Positions 46,338-56,467 of a DNA stretch of 61,699 nucleotides are shown here, piece after piece. Under the pieces are notes generated by a model. It did no database searches. It was given only the letters and a program-made list of their open reading frames with translations, and was not told the origin of the DNA. The translations under genes and the position numbers were made by a program. Positions within the stretch are counted from its first letter, which is position 1, and each line of letters begins with the position of its first letter. This DNA comes from Cudoniella acicularis (Eukaryota; Ascomycota; Leotiomycetes; Helotiales; Helotiaceae): positions 1 to 61,699 of the forward strand of contig JAAMPI010000134.1 in NCBI GenBank assembly GCA_013054445.1, given 5' to 3'.

Positions 46338-48854
46338 TTACAAGCAAGAAGCTCCAATTGGGTTTCCAACGGGATTTCCTGGTTCCTCAGGTGCGCTTGG
46401 CTCGGGTGTTGGCGATGGTGCCTCAGCGTGGATGTTGCCACTTGAGGTGGAGGTTATAGCTGATGGCGGTCCGGTGTCAAACAGGGTCTTTGGCTCTGTA
46501 CCTAGCTTGAAAGATTTTGGAGATTCCTTGGGGATCTTAAGAACGACAGGGACATTCATGGATGCTGTACTTGTTGGTGATGTTTCGTTGGCCTTTGGAG
46601 TTTCTTCGGCTTGGAATTGGGGGCGAGTTCGCATTGGGGGACTCCAGCTTTTGGGACAATAGTCAGTGGGAATACCAGCGAGGGTTGGATCGGTCGAGTG
46701 TGGAGAGAGAGAAGGTTTGAAGCTTGTTCCTTCGGAGTTTGAGCGTTCGGACATTACGCGAGGTCCATTGGTCCATCTCGCTGTCTGTCTTGTTCTGTGA
46801 GCTTTCTTGGCCTTTCTTGAAGAGGCTGTATCTTTCGAAGTTTTGTTCAGCGATTGTTTAGAAGTGTCGAACAAGGTAAGAGAAAGATGTGAGGTTTTTG
46901 GTTGTGGTGGTAGGGGTGGCCATTGACTGTCCAAAAGATCCTTGAAATGTCCACCAGCAGGAGGGGAACTTCCCAGACTTCCTCCACAAATGGTATCCTT
47001 GGGCTTCGTTTCCAGTTCAGGCATCTTAGGTGAAATTCCAAAAAGCTGTGGTGCACTTTCGGTGTGTCGATGGCGAATGTGCCTTTGCCAGGACAAAGTG
47101 GAACCATTTCTGGGAAAGGGGGTTGGTTCAAATGGCTCCTCGAACTTAAAAAGCCTCGTGCGATCTTTCGGCGATGTGCTCGGCGGGTCGGGCTTGGTGC
47201 TAGGAACTGCGTGTTGAGAGGTGGCCTTGATAGTCGAAACTGCCGTGGCGCTGCTGACAGGGTCTTCCGTCAGCTCGACCTTTCGAGGGTAGGCTGTAGG
47301 AGCCAAGGTTGCAGAGCTTCCAAATGTTGTAGATGCAAGAGAGCTGGGAGGCACAGTCTGACTTGCAAGATGACTGGCTTCAGGACAAGGATTGTTGGAA
47401 GCACTGTCTGGGGAAGCAGAAAAAGAGGAGACATGATCCTCAGAAGTATGGTGTGAAGGCTGTGAATGAAAAGTAAGTATTCCACCTGAACTCAAATCCT
47501 CCCAAAACCCAAAAAATTGTTGCCAGTCCGAGTCAGCTTTTTTAGGCATAGAAGACGGATCAAGGTCAGCCGAAATCAATCTCGATGCTTCGTCTTTCGC
47601 TTCAATACGTAGCCTTTGAAGAATGTTGTCGAAAGTTGGAGAAAAGTCCGGCCGATCAGCTTCCTGAGCGTTGGAACGAGATAGCGAATGCTTGGGGGAA
47701 GAATTAGAAATTGAAACCCATTCCCATCCCTCTGCAGAAGCAGGCCTAGTATATATTTCCATTGGAGGAGCTGCTGTATGGCATCGGCCTGAAAGGCTTG
47801 CTGTACCGGAAAGTGTTGGTGCTGGAAAGTTTCGAAATAAACCGGGTTGAAAGAGAAAACCTCCAGAAAGAGAACGATTGCGGGGAAAGAATGGGCCGAA
47901 AGCGATATCGTTGTCGATTTCAGGCTTCTTGATCTGTTCATATGGCCCACCACCCAAAGCCCTCGCAGGTTGATCTGAAGTACTGATGTGGCTAGAGATG
48001 GAGCGCTGAGCAAAGGCCCGGGCGGAGTGTTGGTCTTGAATACATTTCAGAAGCTCATGGAAATACCCCGACTGCAAATTGCCCAGGTTCGAGTATTTTT
48101 CGTCCACGGAGATATCCAGATATTCGATTGCTTCCAAGAGAGCACCCAAAAAGCCCTCAGCTTGAGTGATCCCCGAGTCAAAAGTCTGAAAGGCCTCCTG
48201 TACATCGTGTATTTTCGCCGAGGTTTCCAGATAGGAAGCCTTGGTTTCTTTGAAGGACTCAGCAAAGGATTTTGCCCGACCGTTCAATTGCTGAAGGAGC
48301 TGGCCGCTCTCGAACGCGCTGGTTTCAAGCCGGGATGTTCCTTTGCTAATGTCACTCTGAACTTGGTCCCTTTCAGAGAAAATTTTAGCCAGCTTGCTCA
48401 ACTTTTCCAAAATAGCGAATTGGCTCGCGTATGTGGATGAGTGCACCGCAATGTTCGCCTTCAGGTTCGCCTCAATACGACCGACTTGTCTTTCAAGGTT
48501 GTAGATCTCGTCTGCGAGGTAACCAATCATGTTTTCGGGGGAACTCATGTCGTTTTGGCGATCCTCCTCAAATTTTGAAAATCTTGGAAGCAATCTTTGT
48601 TGGTTCTTATCGATTCCAGCGAGATAATCTTGAAGGCATGCTCCAATCCCGCCTCGAGAAGTCTTTTGCGCAGTTGAGTTGGAGAAGTGGCCCCTCTTCC
48701 TGGAGAATCTGTCGGAGTGCTTGAAGTCGTCTCTTGTGACGGGAAGTGGGACGGGCGTGGAGAGAGAGTGATGCGATGCATCGAGCTCGGGGATCGGAAC
48801 ATCCTGAGGAAAATGCCCAGGTGGAAGGTAGTCAAGGGGAGGTGGATCGGACAT
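46338..48854 (-). CDS. Large low-complexity coiled-coil protein, function unknown
   Basis: A single open frame of 838 codons from the ATG at 48854 (MSDPPPLDYLPPGHF) to 46338. Residues ~60-290 are helical and coiled-coil in pattern (EEDRQNDMSSPENMIGYLAD, DEIYNLERQVGRIEANLKA, GQLLQQLNGRAKSFAESFKE, FHELLKCIQDQHSARAFAQR). The rest is Ser/Thr/Pro-rich and probably disordered, with short basic patches (ASSRKAKKAHRTRQ). I recognise no enzyme or DNA-binding motif, no signal peptide and no TM segment. The helical N-terminus suggests a scaffold or cytoskeleton-linked role, but that is a guess. The true C-terminus may lie in a further exon, since the DNA after 46338 has splice-like sites. The long uninterrupted frame makes it a real gene. 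Confidence 0.72.
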   Translation of the reverse strand: MSDPPPLDYLPPGHFPQDVPIPELDASHHSLSTPVPLPVTRDDFKHSDRFSRKRGHFSNSTAQKTSRGGIGACLQDYLAGIDKNQQRLLPRFSKFEEDRQNDMSSPENMIGYLADEIYNLERQVGRIEANLKANIAVHSSTYASQFAILEKLSKLAKIFSERDQVQSDISKGTSRLETSAFESGQLLQQLNGRAKSFAESFKETKASYLETSAKIHDVQEAFQTFDSGITQAEGFLGALLEAIEYLDISVDEKYSNLGNLQSGYFHELLKCIQDQHSARAFAQRSISSHISTSDQPARALGGGPYEQIKKPEIDNDIAFGPFFPRNRSLSGGFLFQPGLFRNFPAPTLSGTASLSGRCHTAAPPMEIYTRPASAEGWEWVSISNSSPKHSLSRSNAQEADRPDFSPTFDNILQRLRIEAKDEASRLISADLDPSSMPKKADSDWQQFFGFWEDLSSGGILTFHSQPSHHTSEDHVSSFSASPDSASNNPCPEASHLASQTVPPSSLASTTFGSSATLAPTAYPRKVELTEDPVSSATAVSTIKATSQHAVPSTKPDPPSTSPKDRTRLFKFEEPFEPTPFPRNGSTLSWQRHIRHRHTESAPQLFGISPKMPELETKPKDTICGGSLGSSPPAGGHFKDLLDSQWPPLPPQPKTSHLSLTLFDTSKQSLNKTSKDTASSRKAKKAHRTRQTARWTNGPRVMSERSNSEGTSFKPSLSPHSTDPTLAGIPTDYCPKSWSPPMRTRPQFQAEETPKANETSPTSTASMNVPVVLKIPKESPKSFKLGTEPKTLFDTGPPSAITSTSSGNIHAEAPSPTPEPSAPEEPGNPVGNPIGASCL

Positions 48855-50370
48855 TCTTCTGGTGGCCAACTGAATGATTTTGCGATTGGATGCGAAATAA
48901 TTGATTAATCGGATAGTAGAGGCGATGAGTGGATCTGCCCTGTGCCTGGAAAGTCTATGTGACTATATAGTAGGAAAGCAGTCTTTATGAATGAAGCCTG
49001 CTGCAGTGTAAACGTGGAGCTTTCATTAGATTGAGGTGCAGGATTCACTGATAGAGTAACTCTTCACAGGGTCATGCGACCAAGCAGCTTCACAAATATT
49101 GACAGGGGAATCACCCACAGTGCCTGCGGGTTTCCGGGACACTTTGTAAGAATAACCATTTCAGCGTCATACCTAATCACATTTGGATATTTCCGAATGC
49201 TTCCAGCTTTCTTTGTGCAGTTGAGAAAGTCCCTCCAGGAATCCAGAAAACAACTTTCTCGTGTACTACACCGGATGCTGGCTTGTACTCTATCTCCTGT
49301 CGTCAACTTTCTATTGTGACAGAGGCTGCATCCAATGTCTTTGTGCACATACTACAAATTTCTTTGACACTGAAACTTTCAGAGGCCAGGGCTACCTGCA
49401 TACGATGCGGGCTGTGCAGATATAAAATGAATAAAAACAAGTTTCGATAAAGCGCAAGACAAAGAGGAAACTGAATAATTTGCAACATAAACTGGTACAA
49501 ATAACTGCGAGGTACAAGAGAGTCGTGGAATTTAGCAGAAATACGGTTGGTTGCAGAGATCTTTGGAGTTGCCTTGAGTACCAGAAACCTTCAACCATGG
49601 ACATTGCCGAAAATAACCAAGATCTCGAAACTTCGGAAGCTGATGTAGGCAGAGTGTGACAACCCGAAGGCCGCCACATCTGTGAGTGTTGTTCGACAAT
49701 CCTCGAAAAACAAAGAGAGAATCACCGGCTTGTGCCCATTCCAAGGGCTACCTAAGCAGGTAATGTTGTATTTGAGGCAGAGCCATTTTCCGTGGAAGTT
49801 GGAATAAGGTAGGTCACGGGACAGCATGTTGGGAGCTAATCCGATTTGTGGTCAGGCGAAATGCGTCCCGACCCGAATCCCCGAAGAGTCGCGTTCGCGT
49901 CGGGTTCCGCTGGAGGTTTCAACGTCTCACCAGCATCCACACCGGATTTTAATGTATCTGTTTCTGCTTGACTATCATTTCTTGCACGACACGTATCTTG
50001 ATGCCGATCTTGATAAATTTGCTCCTTCTATTTGGATGCGGCTCCTCTGCCAATAGCCCAAGCTCAGCGGCCTTTTCGTGTTGACCGAGTGGCCAGCATG
50101 AGATTTCTCTTCATGAGAATAGGTCGTTATGCGCTTAACTTTGGAACCACAGTACTACCGAATTTCAGAGGTCCGATCGTTATGAAATAATGTGCGATCC
50201 GCTTTCGTCCTGCTCTTCATGCTTTTCCGATTCAAGCCTAGTTTTTCGTGAGCTCTTTGTTCACGGCTCAACTCAATCACTTCCCTGTATATTTGCAAGC
50301 GCAAATCTGTGCATGCCATGGAGTGATTTTATTTTCCTCGAGAATTTAAAAATCGTGAAATTGGCCAATA
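48855..50370. other. Intergenic; possible small Cys-rich ORF on the minus strand
   Basis: No recognised family. On the minus strand 49744-49532 encodes about 70 residues with five to six cysteines (HRCGGLRV, TLCLHQL, RQCPWLKV, DLCNQPYFC) behind an acceptor-like CTTAG, but no signal peptide exon was found, so it is not called as a gene. Another minus-strand frame at 49064-49348 is also Cys-containing and unknown. 48855-49000 is the promoter of the coiled-coil gene. Confidence 0.4.
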
Positions 50371-52569
50371 ATGGATGATCCAACATGGAGCCCGTTCGAC
50401 CCAACAGAACTCAGCGATATGAGTCGGGCGACGAGCCCGCGCAAAATCTGCCACCGCTAACACCCTACGCTCTCAAATTTGGAGTTTCTGTATCGAAGCT
50501 CTTCTGAAACACACAGAAAAGCGGGTTGACTCCAATTATACCACCTGGGCCCAATGAGCCTATACGTCCCTTGAGTCAATGAAGGCTGGAAAATCATACA
50601 AGGGAATACCAAAGAAGCTGGCTTTACAGCTTTACATCGCGCGAACTTCTGAACTTTGGCGCTCTCGAAGAAGCAGATGCTAAGCCCTCTGAATTATCAG
50701 CAATGAACACGCCCATTCATCCTCTCTACGCTCGTTCAAAATGGCGGGAAAGCGACATTCTAGTCGGGCATGGATTTAGTGGAAATTGGAGTGGGTCAAA
50801 TGATGCGGTTTGGAAAGTATTTGAGCTTTGCTTGAGACTTGCGACCCGATTTCTGGCAAATACAAATGTTTGGTCATGGTATATGTTCTCTCCACAGGGA
50901 AGCAGTAGCTCGTATAATTGACACCGTGCTAGGTTCAACGCCCTTGTGTTTGGTGAACGCATTAAACTGTACGGCCTCCCGGAAAAAAATCAACACTTCC
51001 CTTATTTCTGTGTAGCTTTAGGCTTCGCGATTCTCGGATTGTGGTTCAGACTGTACCGAATACTGTCGGACAAGACATCTCAAAGTTTTTGGTAGAAATT
51101 GCAGAGATGGCAGAACTCAGTTTTGGAATACCCGAAAATGCTCATGGTATGACGTGGTCTTATCAAGGTGGGCCGGACAAGAAATTAAACGATGTTCATA
51201 TATGCCTTCGTATTCATCTGATCGAGCCTCTTCTCCGTCTGGATCTAACGGTATCCGAAAGATTGATACAACCATTTCGGGTGATGAAGACAGTAAGTTC
51301 CAAATAGTGGAGGCGTACGTGAAATCTTGTAAACTAATTACGTTTTTTCAGCTTCTTCACGAAACTTCCGTAAGAGTACTTCGTAGACGGCTTGTACTGA
51401 TCTAATTATGACTTGACAGCACGCGTTAGGATGGTATGTTGCAAAAGACTTTGAACAATTTGAGCTAGTATTTCCCCCTCAATACTTATTTCTCAACTAA
51501 AGTTGCTGACTTGAAGACAGTTCTTTGAAGACGAGCTTATCGCAGAGGTTGGATGGTCAATGGAGAGCGCTGTTTTCGGTGGACGCCTCAAAGGTGTGGT
51601 CAGCGGGGGTCGGAGATCAGGGGGCTTAAAGAAGTCCAATATTCCAGGAGTCGTAATGACCCCCATTTCTTTGTTTCTTTCCCTCAAGCCCTTCCGTTGA
51701 TTAGTTGAGGGGAAGTTTCATTTTTTTTGGACCCTCGTCTTCTCCCCCCTACTCCAAAAACCATTATGCTAACTTATTAAAGTGGCGCCGTCCTACCATG
51801 GCCATTATTTATCACACATATTCCAGCTGGGCTGACGCACAGGGTGTCTGAAATTGGGACAAAGCCAGTTCAAGAATTATCTATGAAGAGCAATTCGACC
51901 CCCGCCTCCCGCGATGACAAAAGCAAGAAGGACGTCGTGGACGTCTGGTCTATGACTGTATGCCTAATAGAAAATCCTCAAAACGTGAATTATTGGGATT
52001 GTGCTGTAAGAAGATTTGAGAGGGAGGCATCCGAGAACTGGCGAATTTTTGGAATAAGAAATCGAAGGGACCAGTTTGCCAAGGGCAGGATGATATCAAC
52101 AAGACTAATGGGATCGCACTTTGAAGTATTCACCGAAGAATATCTATATGGTACCGACATGCCCGTAGAATTGCGGGCACCTCGCGGAATGGATTTCATT
52201 GACACTGATCGTCACTATGTGCGAACTCTTCTTGAGAAACAACACCTAGACTACCTTGACCTCATGCATGGTAAAAGGGACTTGGAACTTTACGAATTGT
52301 GGAAAAATTCGCCAGAGGCACAAAATTTGCGAGCGACGGATCCACAAAAGTATCAAGAGGCCGAGCAGAAACTAGAGGGGTTGAGGAAGTATGTTGAGCG
52401 AACAGAAAAAGCTAATGCTCTGAAGAAAAACAGCCCAAAGAGGTCGAGGGCCGATGACTACGGCGATGAAGACGAGGATGATGATTTATACAAGAGGAGG
52501 AAGACAAGTGAAGATGTCGAGATGCAGAACACTCTACCCGACGATTACGACAGTGACGAGTGGGCCTGA
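50371..52569 (+). CDS. Fungal zinc-metallopeptidase-like protein (HExxH), multi-exon
   Basis: Pieces in order: an N-terminal exon at ~50371-50515 (MDDPTWSP or MEPVRPNR start, uncertain); SWLYSFTSRELLNFGALEEA to WKVFELCLRLATRFLANTNV (~50620-50878); LRDSRIVVQTVPNTVG to LNDVHICLRIHLIEP, then ERLIQPFRVMKT (to 51292); an 18-nt exon LLHETS (51352-51369); HALGWYVAKDFEQFEL (51420-51467); FFEDELIAEVGWSMESAVFG (from 51521); then PWPLFITHIPAGLTHR and the long last exon to 52569 with NYWDCAVRRFEREASENW and an acidic, basic-patched tail (DDYGDEDEDDDLYKRRK). LLHETSHALGW is the HExxH zinc motif followed by helix residues, and FFEDELIAEVGW fits the third-ligand region. Typical of an uncharacterised fungal family. 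Two joins (near 50879-51021 and 51700-51780) could not be phased with certainty. Confidence 0.62.
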
Positions 52570-53023
52570 ATGAAGACAACAGAGAGAAATCTTTCGCAAT
52601 CGAAGCCTCTATGCGGAGTATATGGTTTGAACAATACTGCCCAAGGTTCAAAGTTTTGGGAGTTTGAGGACCCGCCACCATCAAGGAGATTGTTGCTATT
52701 ACCCTTTTGCCCACTCTTTTGCGAAACTGAATTTTCACTTCTCATACGATTACGACCACGTCTTGTGGAGGTTTGCTCTTCTTTACGCCTAATCTGAAAT
52801 GTTACGGCTGCATTATACTGTTTACATTTTTTCCACCTTCTGCTCAAGATTTATTACATGTCTGACTCTAGTTCTCCAAAAGCTTGACGACCACTTTGGG
52901 GTTTTGCACCTGTGTATCCACTGACATGCGAAATAATTTAAAGCGTGATTTGTAGCTTCTCGGATTTAAATGCATGCCTCATGAATGTCTAATGCCCCGT
53001 GTCTAAAATTGTACCGTACGTAT
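52570..53023. other. Short intergenic between converging genes
   Basis: The HExxH gene (plus) and the AIG1-like gene (minus) converge here. No gene or repeat is seen. Confidence 0.45.
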
Positions 53024-53907
53024 TTATTCCCTCTTTCTATTTCTTGGCACGCTTCGCTTTTTGGCACCTTCCGATCCATTGACTCGCCCATATAGCCACT
53101 TGAGCATCGCCGTACTGCCAGTCATTGTCAAAGCGGCCATCGTGAACAGTACAATTCGCTGTATGGTATCCAGCTTGCCAAAGAGAGGATATGGGTAACT
53201 ACAAGGAACAGTCAGCGAACCTATCAATAAATGCATCTCGGAATTTGCAGCTTACAATCCATTATGCTTGAAGCAATGTTCCACCCATGCCCAGTAGCCG
53301 ACTGCAATCGCGGAACTCAGCCCCATTGCTGGCAGGGCATTAATTGTCCATGGCGGACTCAGGAACAGCAAATCCACTACCAGCAAAATACTAGGCACAG
53401 CGTGGAAACCTACATCTGCCAAGGGCGAAATTTGAATCTCCGGTGGCACCACAAGGCTCTTATCAATAGCGCTTATCCCCCAGTAAAGCAGGCTAATTAA
53501 CACCTCCAGTGGTGCAGAGCAAAGCGTGAGGGTATTCTTAACGAGGAACAATTCGTGAGAGAGGGTTATGTCTGCCAGGAAGCCGCAGATAAAGGTTGCG
53601 TACGCAACCGTAAGGCCAAGGATCGTAAGGTATTGAAAATGCCATCCGTAGGAAGCGTTGATCATGGTCGGAAAGTCGACGAGGTATTTGTAGGAGAGGG
53701 AGAAAGAAATTATTCCGGCAAGGTGGACAACTGCGGAGACTGAGAAAGGAAAGAGTCAGTAATCTTGTTTGTTTAAGACCTGGGGAAGGGTAGTAGTCTT
53801 TGAAATAATCTACTGAGCGTGGAAAGGTTGTACTGACAGCCTCGGGAGGGGGAGGTTAGACGTTGGAGGGGATGGCGAGCCATTATTTTATGGGAAGGAG
53901 AAGCCAT
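53024..53907 (-). CDS. FAR-17a/AIG1-like multi-pass membrane protein
   Basis: Three exons: MASPSHKIMARHPLQRLTSP (ATG at 53907), GTCAGT donor; then FSAVVHLAGIISFSLSYKYL through VDFPTMINASYGWHFQYLTI, FICGFLADITLS and DVGFHAVPSILLVVDLLFLS PPW to EHCFKHNGF; then YPYPLFGKLDTIQRIVLFTM and a basic end, KKRSVPRNRKRE, at 53024. About six hydrophobic segments. HxxP (FHAVPSI) and the LTILGL / YPYPLF signatures match the AIG1/FAR-17a family, whose animal members are serine-type hydrolases of branched fatty-acid esters. The catalytic Thr/His pair would be the Thr in LTILG and the His in FHAVPS, both present. The basic end may be an ER signal. It shares a 258-bp promoter with the WD40-cyclophilin. Confidence 0.82.
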
Positions 53908-54165
53908 GATCGCCACTGGGCCACCTCCGAAGAAATAAAAAAAAATGAAAAGGCACAGTATGCGCAATGAAACGGAGAGAATGGAGCTACTGGGACGCTT
54001 TGTACTTTGGTAAAAGGCAGAAACCAAAAGTGAAGCCGAGCTTGTTGTTCAGCCGACGCTAAGGCCCTCGGGGCCCAAAAAATAAATCCCGTGCTCTCAG
54101 CCTTATTTCTCATCAGCAACATCTCTCACATCGTCTCCCATTCCCAGCTCGCACCCGGGTTAAAA
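53908..54165. promoter_or_regulatory. Bidirectional promoter (AIG1-like / WD40-cyclophilin)
   Basis: 258 bp between opposed starts. It has the 5' UTR of the cyclophilin gene next to 54166 and an A-rich run at ~53935-53947. No specific site is claimed. Confidence 0.4.
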
Positions 54166-56124
54166 ATGGCAGAAGACGCTTCAGACGTCAAGTCTAACAA
54201 GAGGAGTCGATCTAAGGATGAAGGTATGCACACTTCTGGAGAACCAATGCTTTATACTGACGTTTGCAGACGACTCCTCAGACGACGATATGGGTCCCCA
54301 GCTCCCCTCTGCTGAAGCTCCCAAAAAGAAGCGCCGCAAGCTCCCATATGAAAAACTCTATATATCCGCTTTGCCCACATCTCCAAAATACTCAAAATCC
54401 TTGATGCACCGAGAACAGCTGGCCTTCGTTACCATGGCGCCGCTGACCGACTTTCTGATTACGAGCTCCGTGGACGGCATTGTCAAGTTTTGGAAGAAAG
54501 GCGCAGAAGGAATTGAGTTCGTCAAAGAGTTCAGGGCACACAGTGGCGAAATCAAGAGCGTTTCTGTTAGCGCAGATGGGAGAAGCTTCGCAACAGCTGG
54601 GGCGGACAAGAGCATTAAGATCTTCGACGTTATGACTTTTGACCTACTGTCAATGCTCACTATGGAGTTTACGCCGAAGTGTCTCTGCTGGATTCACAAA
54701 CGTGGCGCATCGTTGCCTTTACTTGCTGTGTCGGATGAGGTCAACCATGCCATTCGAATCTACGATGGGCGAGGGGAGAACCAAGAACCGGTTCACACAA
54801 TATCTGGGCTGCACAGAAGCGTGGTATCTTTGATGGCATTTAACGACGCCTATGACTGTGTTATATCAGCGGACGAAAATGGAATGATCGAATATTGGCG
54901 GCCAGGTGGGAATTACGAGAAACCCGACAATGTCTTTGAATACAAAAGTTCGACAAATCTCTTCGAATTCAAGAAAGCGAAATCGACCCCAACATCCCTC
55001 ACCATTTCTCCATCCGGCACTCAATTTGCTACATTTTCATTTCCTGACCGCAAAATACGAGTTTTTGACTTTCCGACAGGCAAATTGTACCGAACTTACG
55101 ATGAGTCCCTACAGATATTGGAGGAGATGCAACAAGCTGGTACAGCCCTCCAAAAGCTGGAGGATGTCGAATTTGGCAGGCGGTTAGCAACGGAGCGAGA
55201 AATCGACAGTCCAGCATTGCGCAACAAAGCCAACGTAATTTTCGACGAGACCGGACATTTCATCATATATGGATCTGTGTTAGGAACAAAGGTTATCAAT
55301 ACCTACACCAACCGGGTTGTGAAAGTTTATGGGAAAGACGAGAATTTCAGACCACTGAGTATGGCGATATACCAGGGGCAACCCCAGAAGAAAGGTATCA
55401 CAACGGTAGCTATGGCTGCATCTAACAACCCTCTTCTACAAGAATCGGAAGTTCGAGATCCAATCCTTTTTACTACTGGCGTTGGAAAGGTTCGATTTTA
55501 TATGTTCGCCAACGACGAGAATATCTCTAAATCCGAACGAGACGTCCATAACGAAAAGCCAATAAACCCGAATGCAAGGAAGGCGGTTGAGAAAAAAGCT
55601 GCGGAGACTGGGACTGCAGCGATTATCCACACTACATATGGTGATATCCATATTCGACTCTTCCCGGATGCTGCGCCAAAGGCCGTGGAGAACTTCGTTA
55701 CGCACTCCAAGAAGGGCTACTACAACAACACCATTTTCCACCGAGTCATCCGAAAATTCATGATCCAGTGTGGTGATCCTCTGGGTGATGGTACTGGTGG
55801 AGAAAGTATTTGGGGTCGTGAATTTGAAGATGAGTTCAGTACGCTGAAGCATGACAAACCCTATACAGTCAGCATGGCCAACGCGGGACCCAACACAAAT
55901 GGCAGTCAGTTTTTTATTACAACTGAAAAGACGGTAATATTCTATACCCCATGAAACAACATACCCTCTGCTAATTCCCTTTGTAGCCATGGCTTGATAA
56001 TAAACATACAATTTTTGGCAGAGCAATTCAAGGCTTGAATGTAATCCACAAAATCGAGAACACCCGAGTATACAAAGAGAAACCCGAGGAAGACATCAAA
56101 ATTCTCAACATAGAGATCATGTAA
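54166..56124 (+). CDS. WD40-repeat peptidyl-prolyl cis-trans isomerase (PPWD1-type cyclophilin)
   Basis: Three exons: [19 protein letters not shown], an intron at 54224-54269, a long exon, and an intron at ~55933-55987 before [20 protein letters not shown]. About 620 aa. Acidic/basic N-terminus with KKKRRKLP (nuclear signal). WD repeats at ~80-330 ([46 protein letters not shown]). C-terminal cyclophilin domain: [71 protein letters not shown], then PWLD-KHTIFG. Active-site Arg (FHRVI), Phe, Gln (FMIQ) and His are present; the usual Trp position could not be settled. PPWD1 is a spliceosome-associated isomerase (known for the family), so a nuclear role in splicing is likely. Confidence 0.93.
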
Positions 56125-56467
56125 AATTCAATACAAATCCCATGATACCCCTTGTCCTTGTTTCGTTCCTTCTGCCTCAGGCATTTAGTTTGGGCTTATC
56201 GCTAGCGCAATCAGGGCGGCAGGAGCACCTCGACCTCCCACTTTCTCAGCCGCCTTACCCTCGAGTTCGTGATTCGCATTTCTAGCACAAGCTCACCCTT
56301 TTGCAGGTCGATATTTAACATGTCAATGCAGGTTCAACATTTGACACCTGGCTCTACGAAGCAGTACATACCGCCACGGACAGGTTGCACCTCCGCAACT
56401 TGAGTCAACCCAGCCAGCGACTCGCAGATGGATAAATTATTTGGTACTGGTTCTACCGCATGCCACT
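56125..56467. promoter_or_regulatory. Intergenic / upstream region of the Zn2Cys6 activator
   Basis: 343 bp between two plus-strand genes. No element stands out. Confidence 0.4.
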
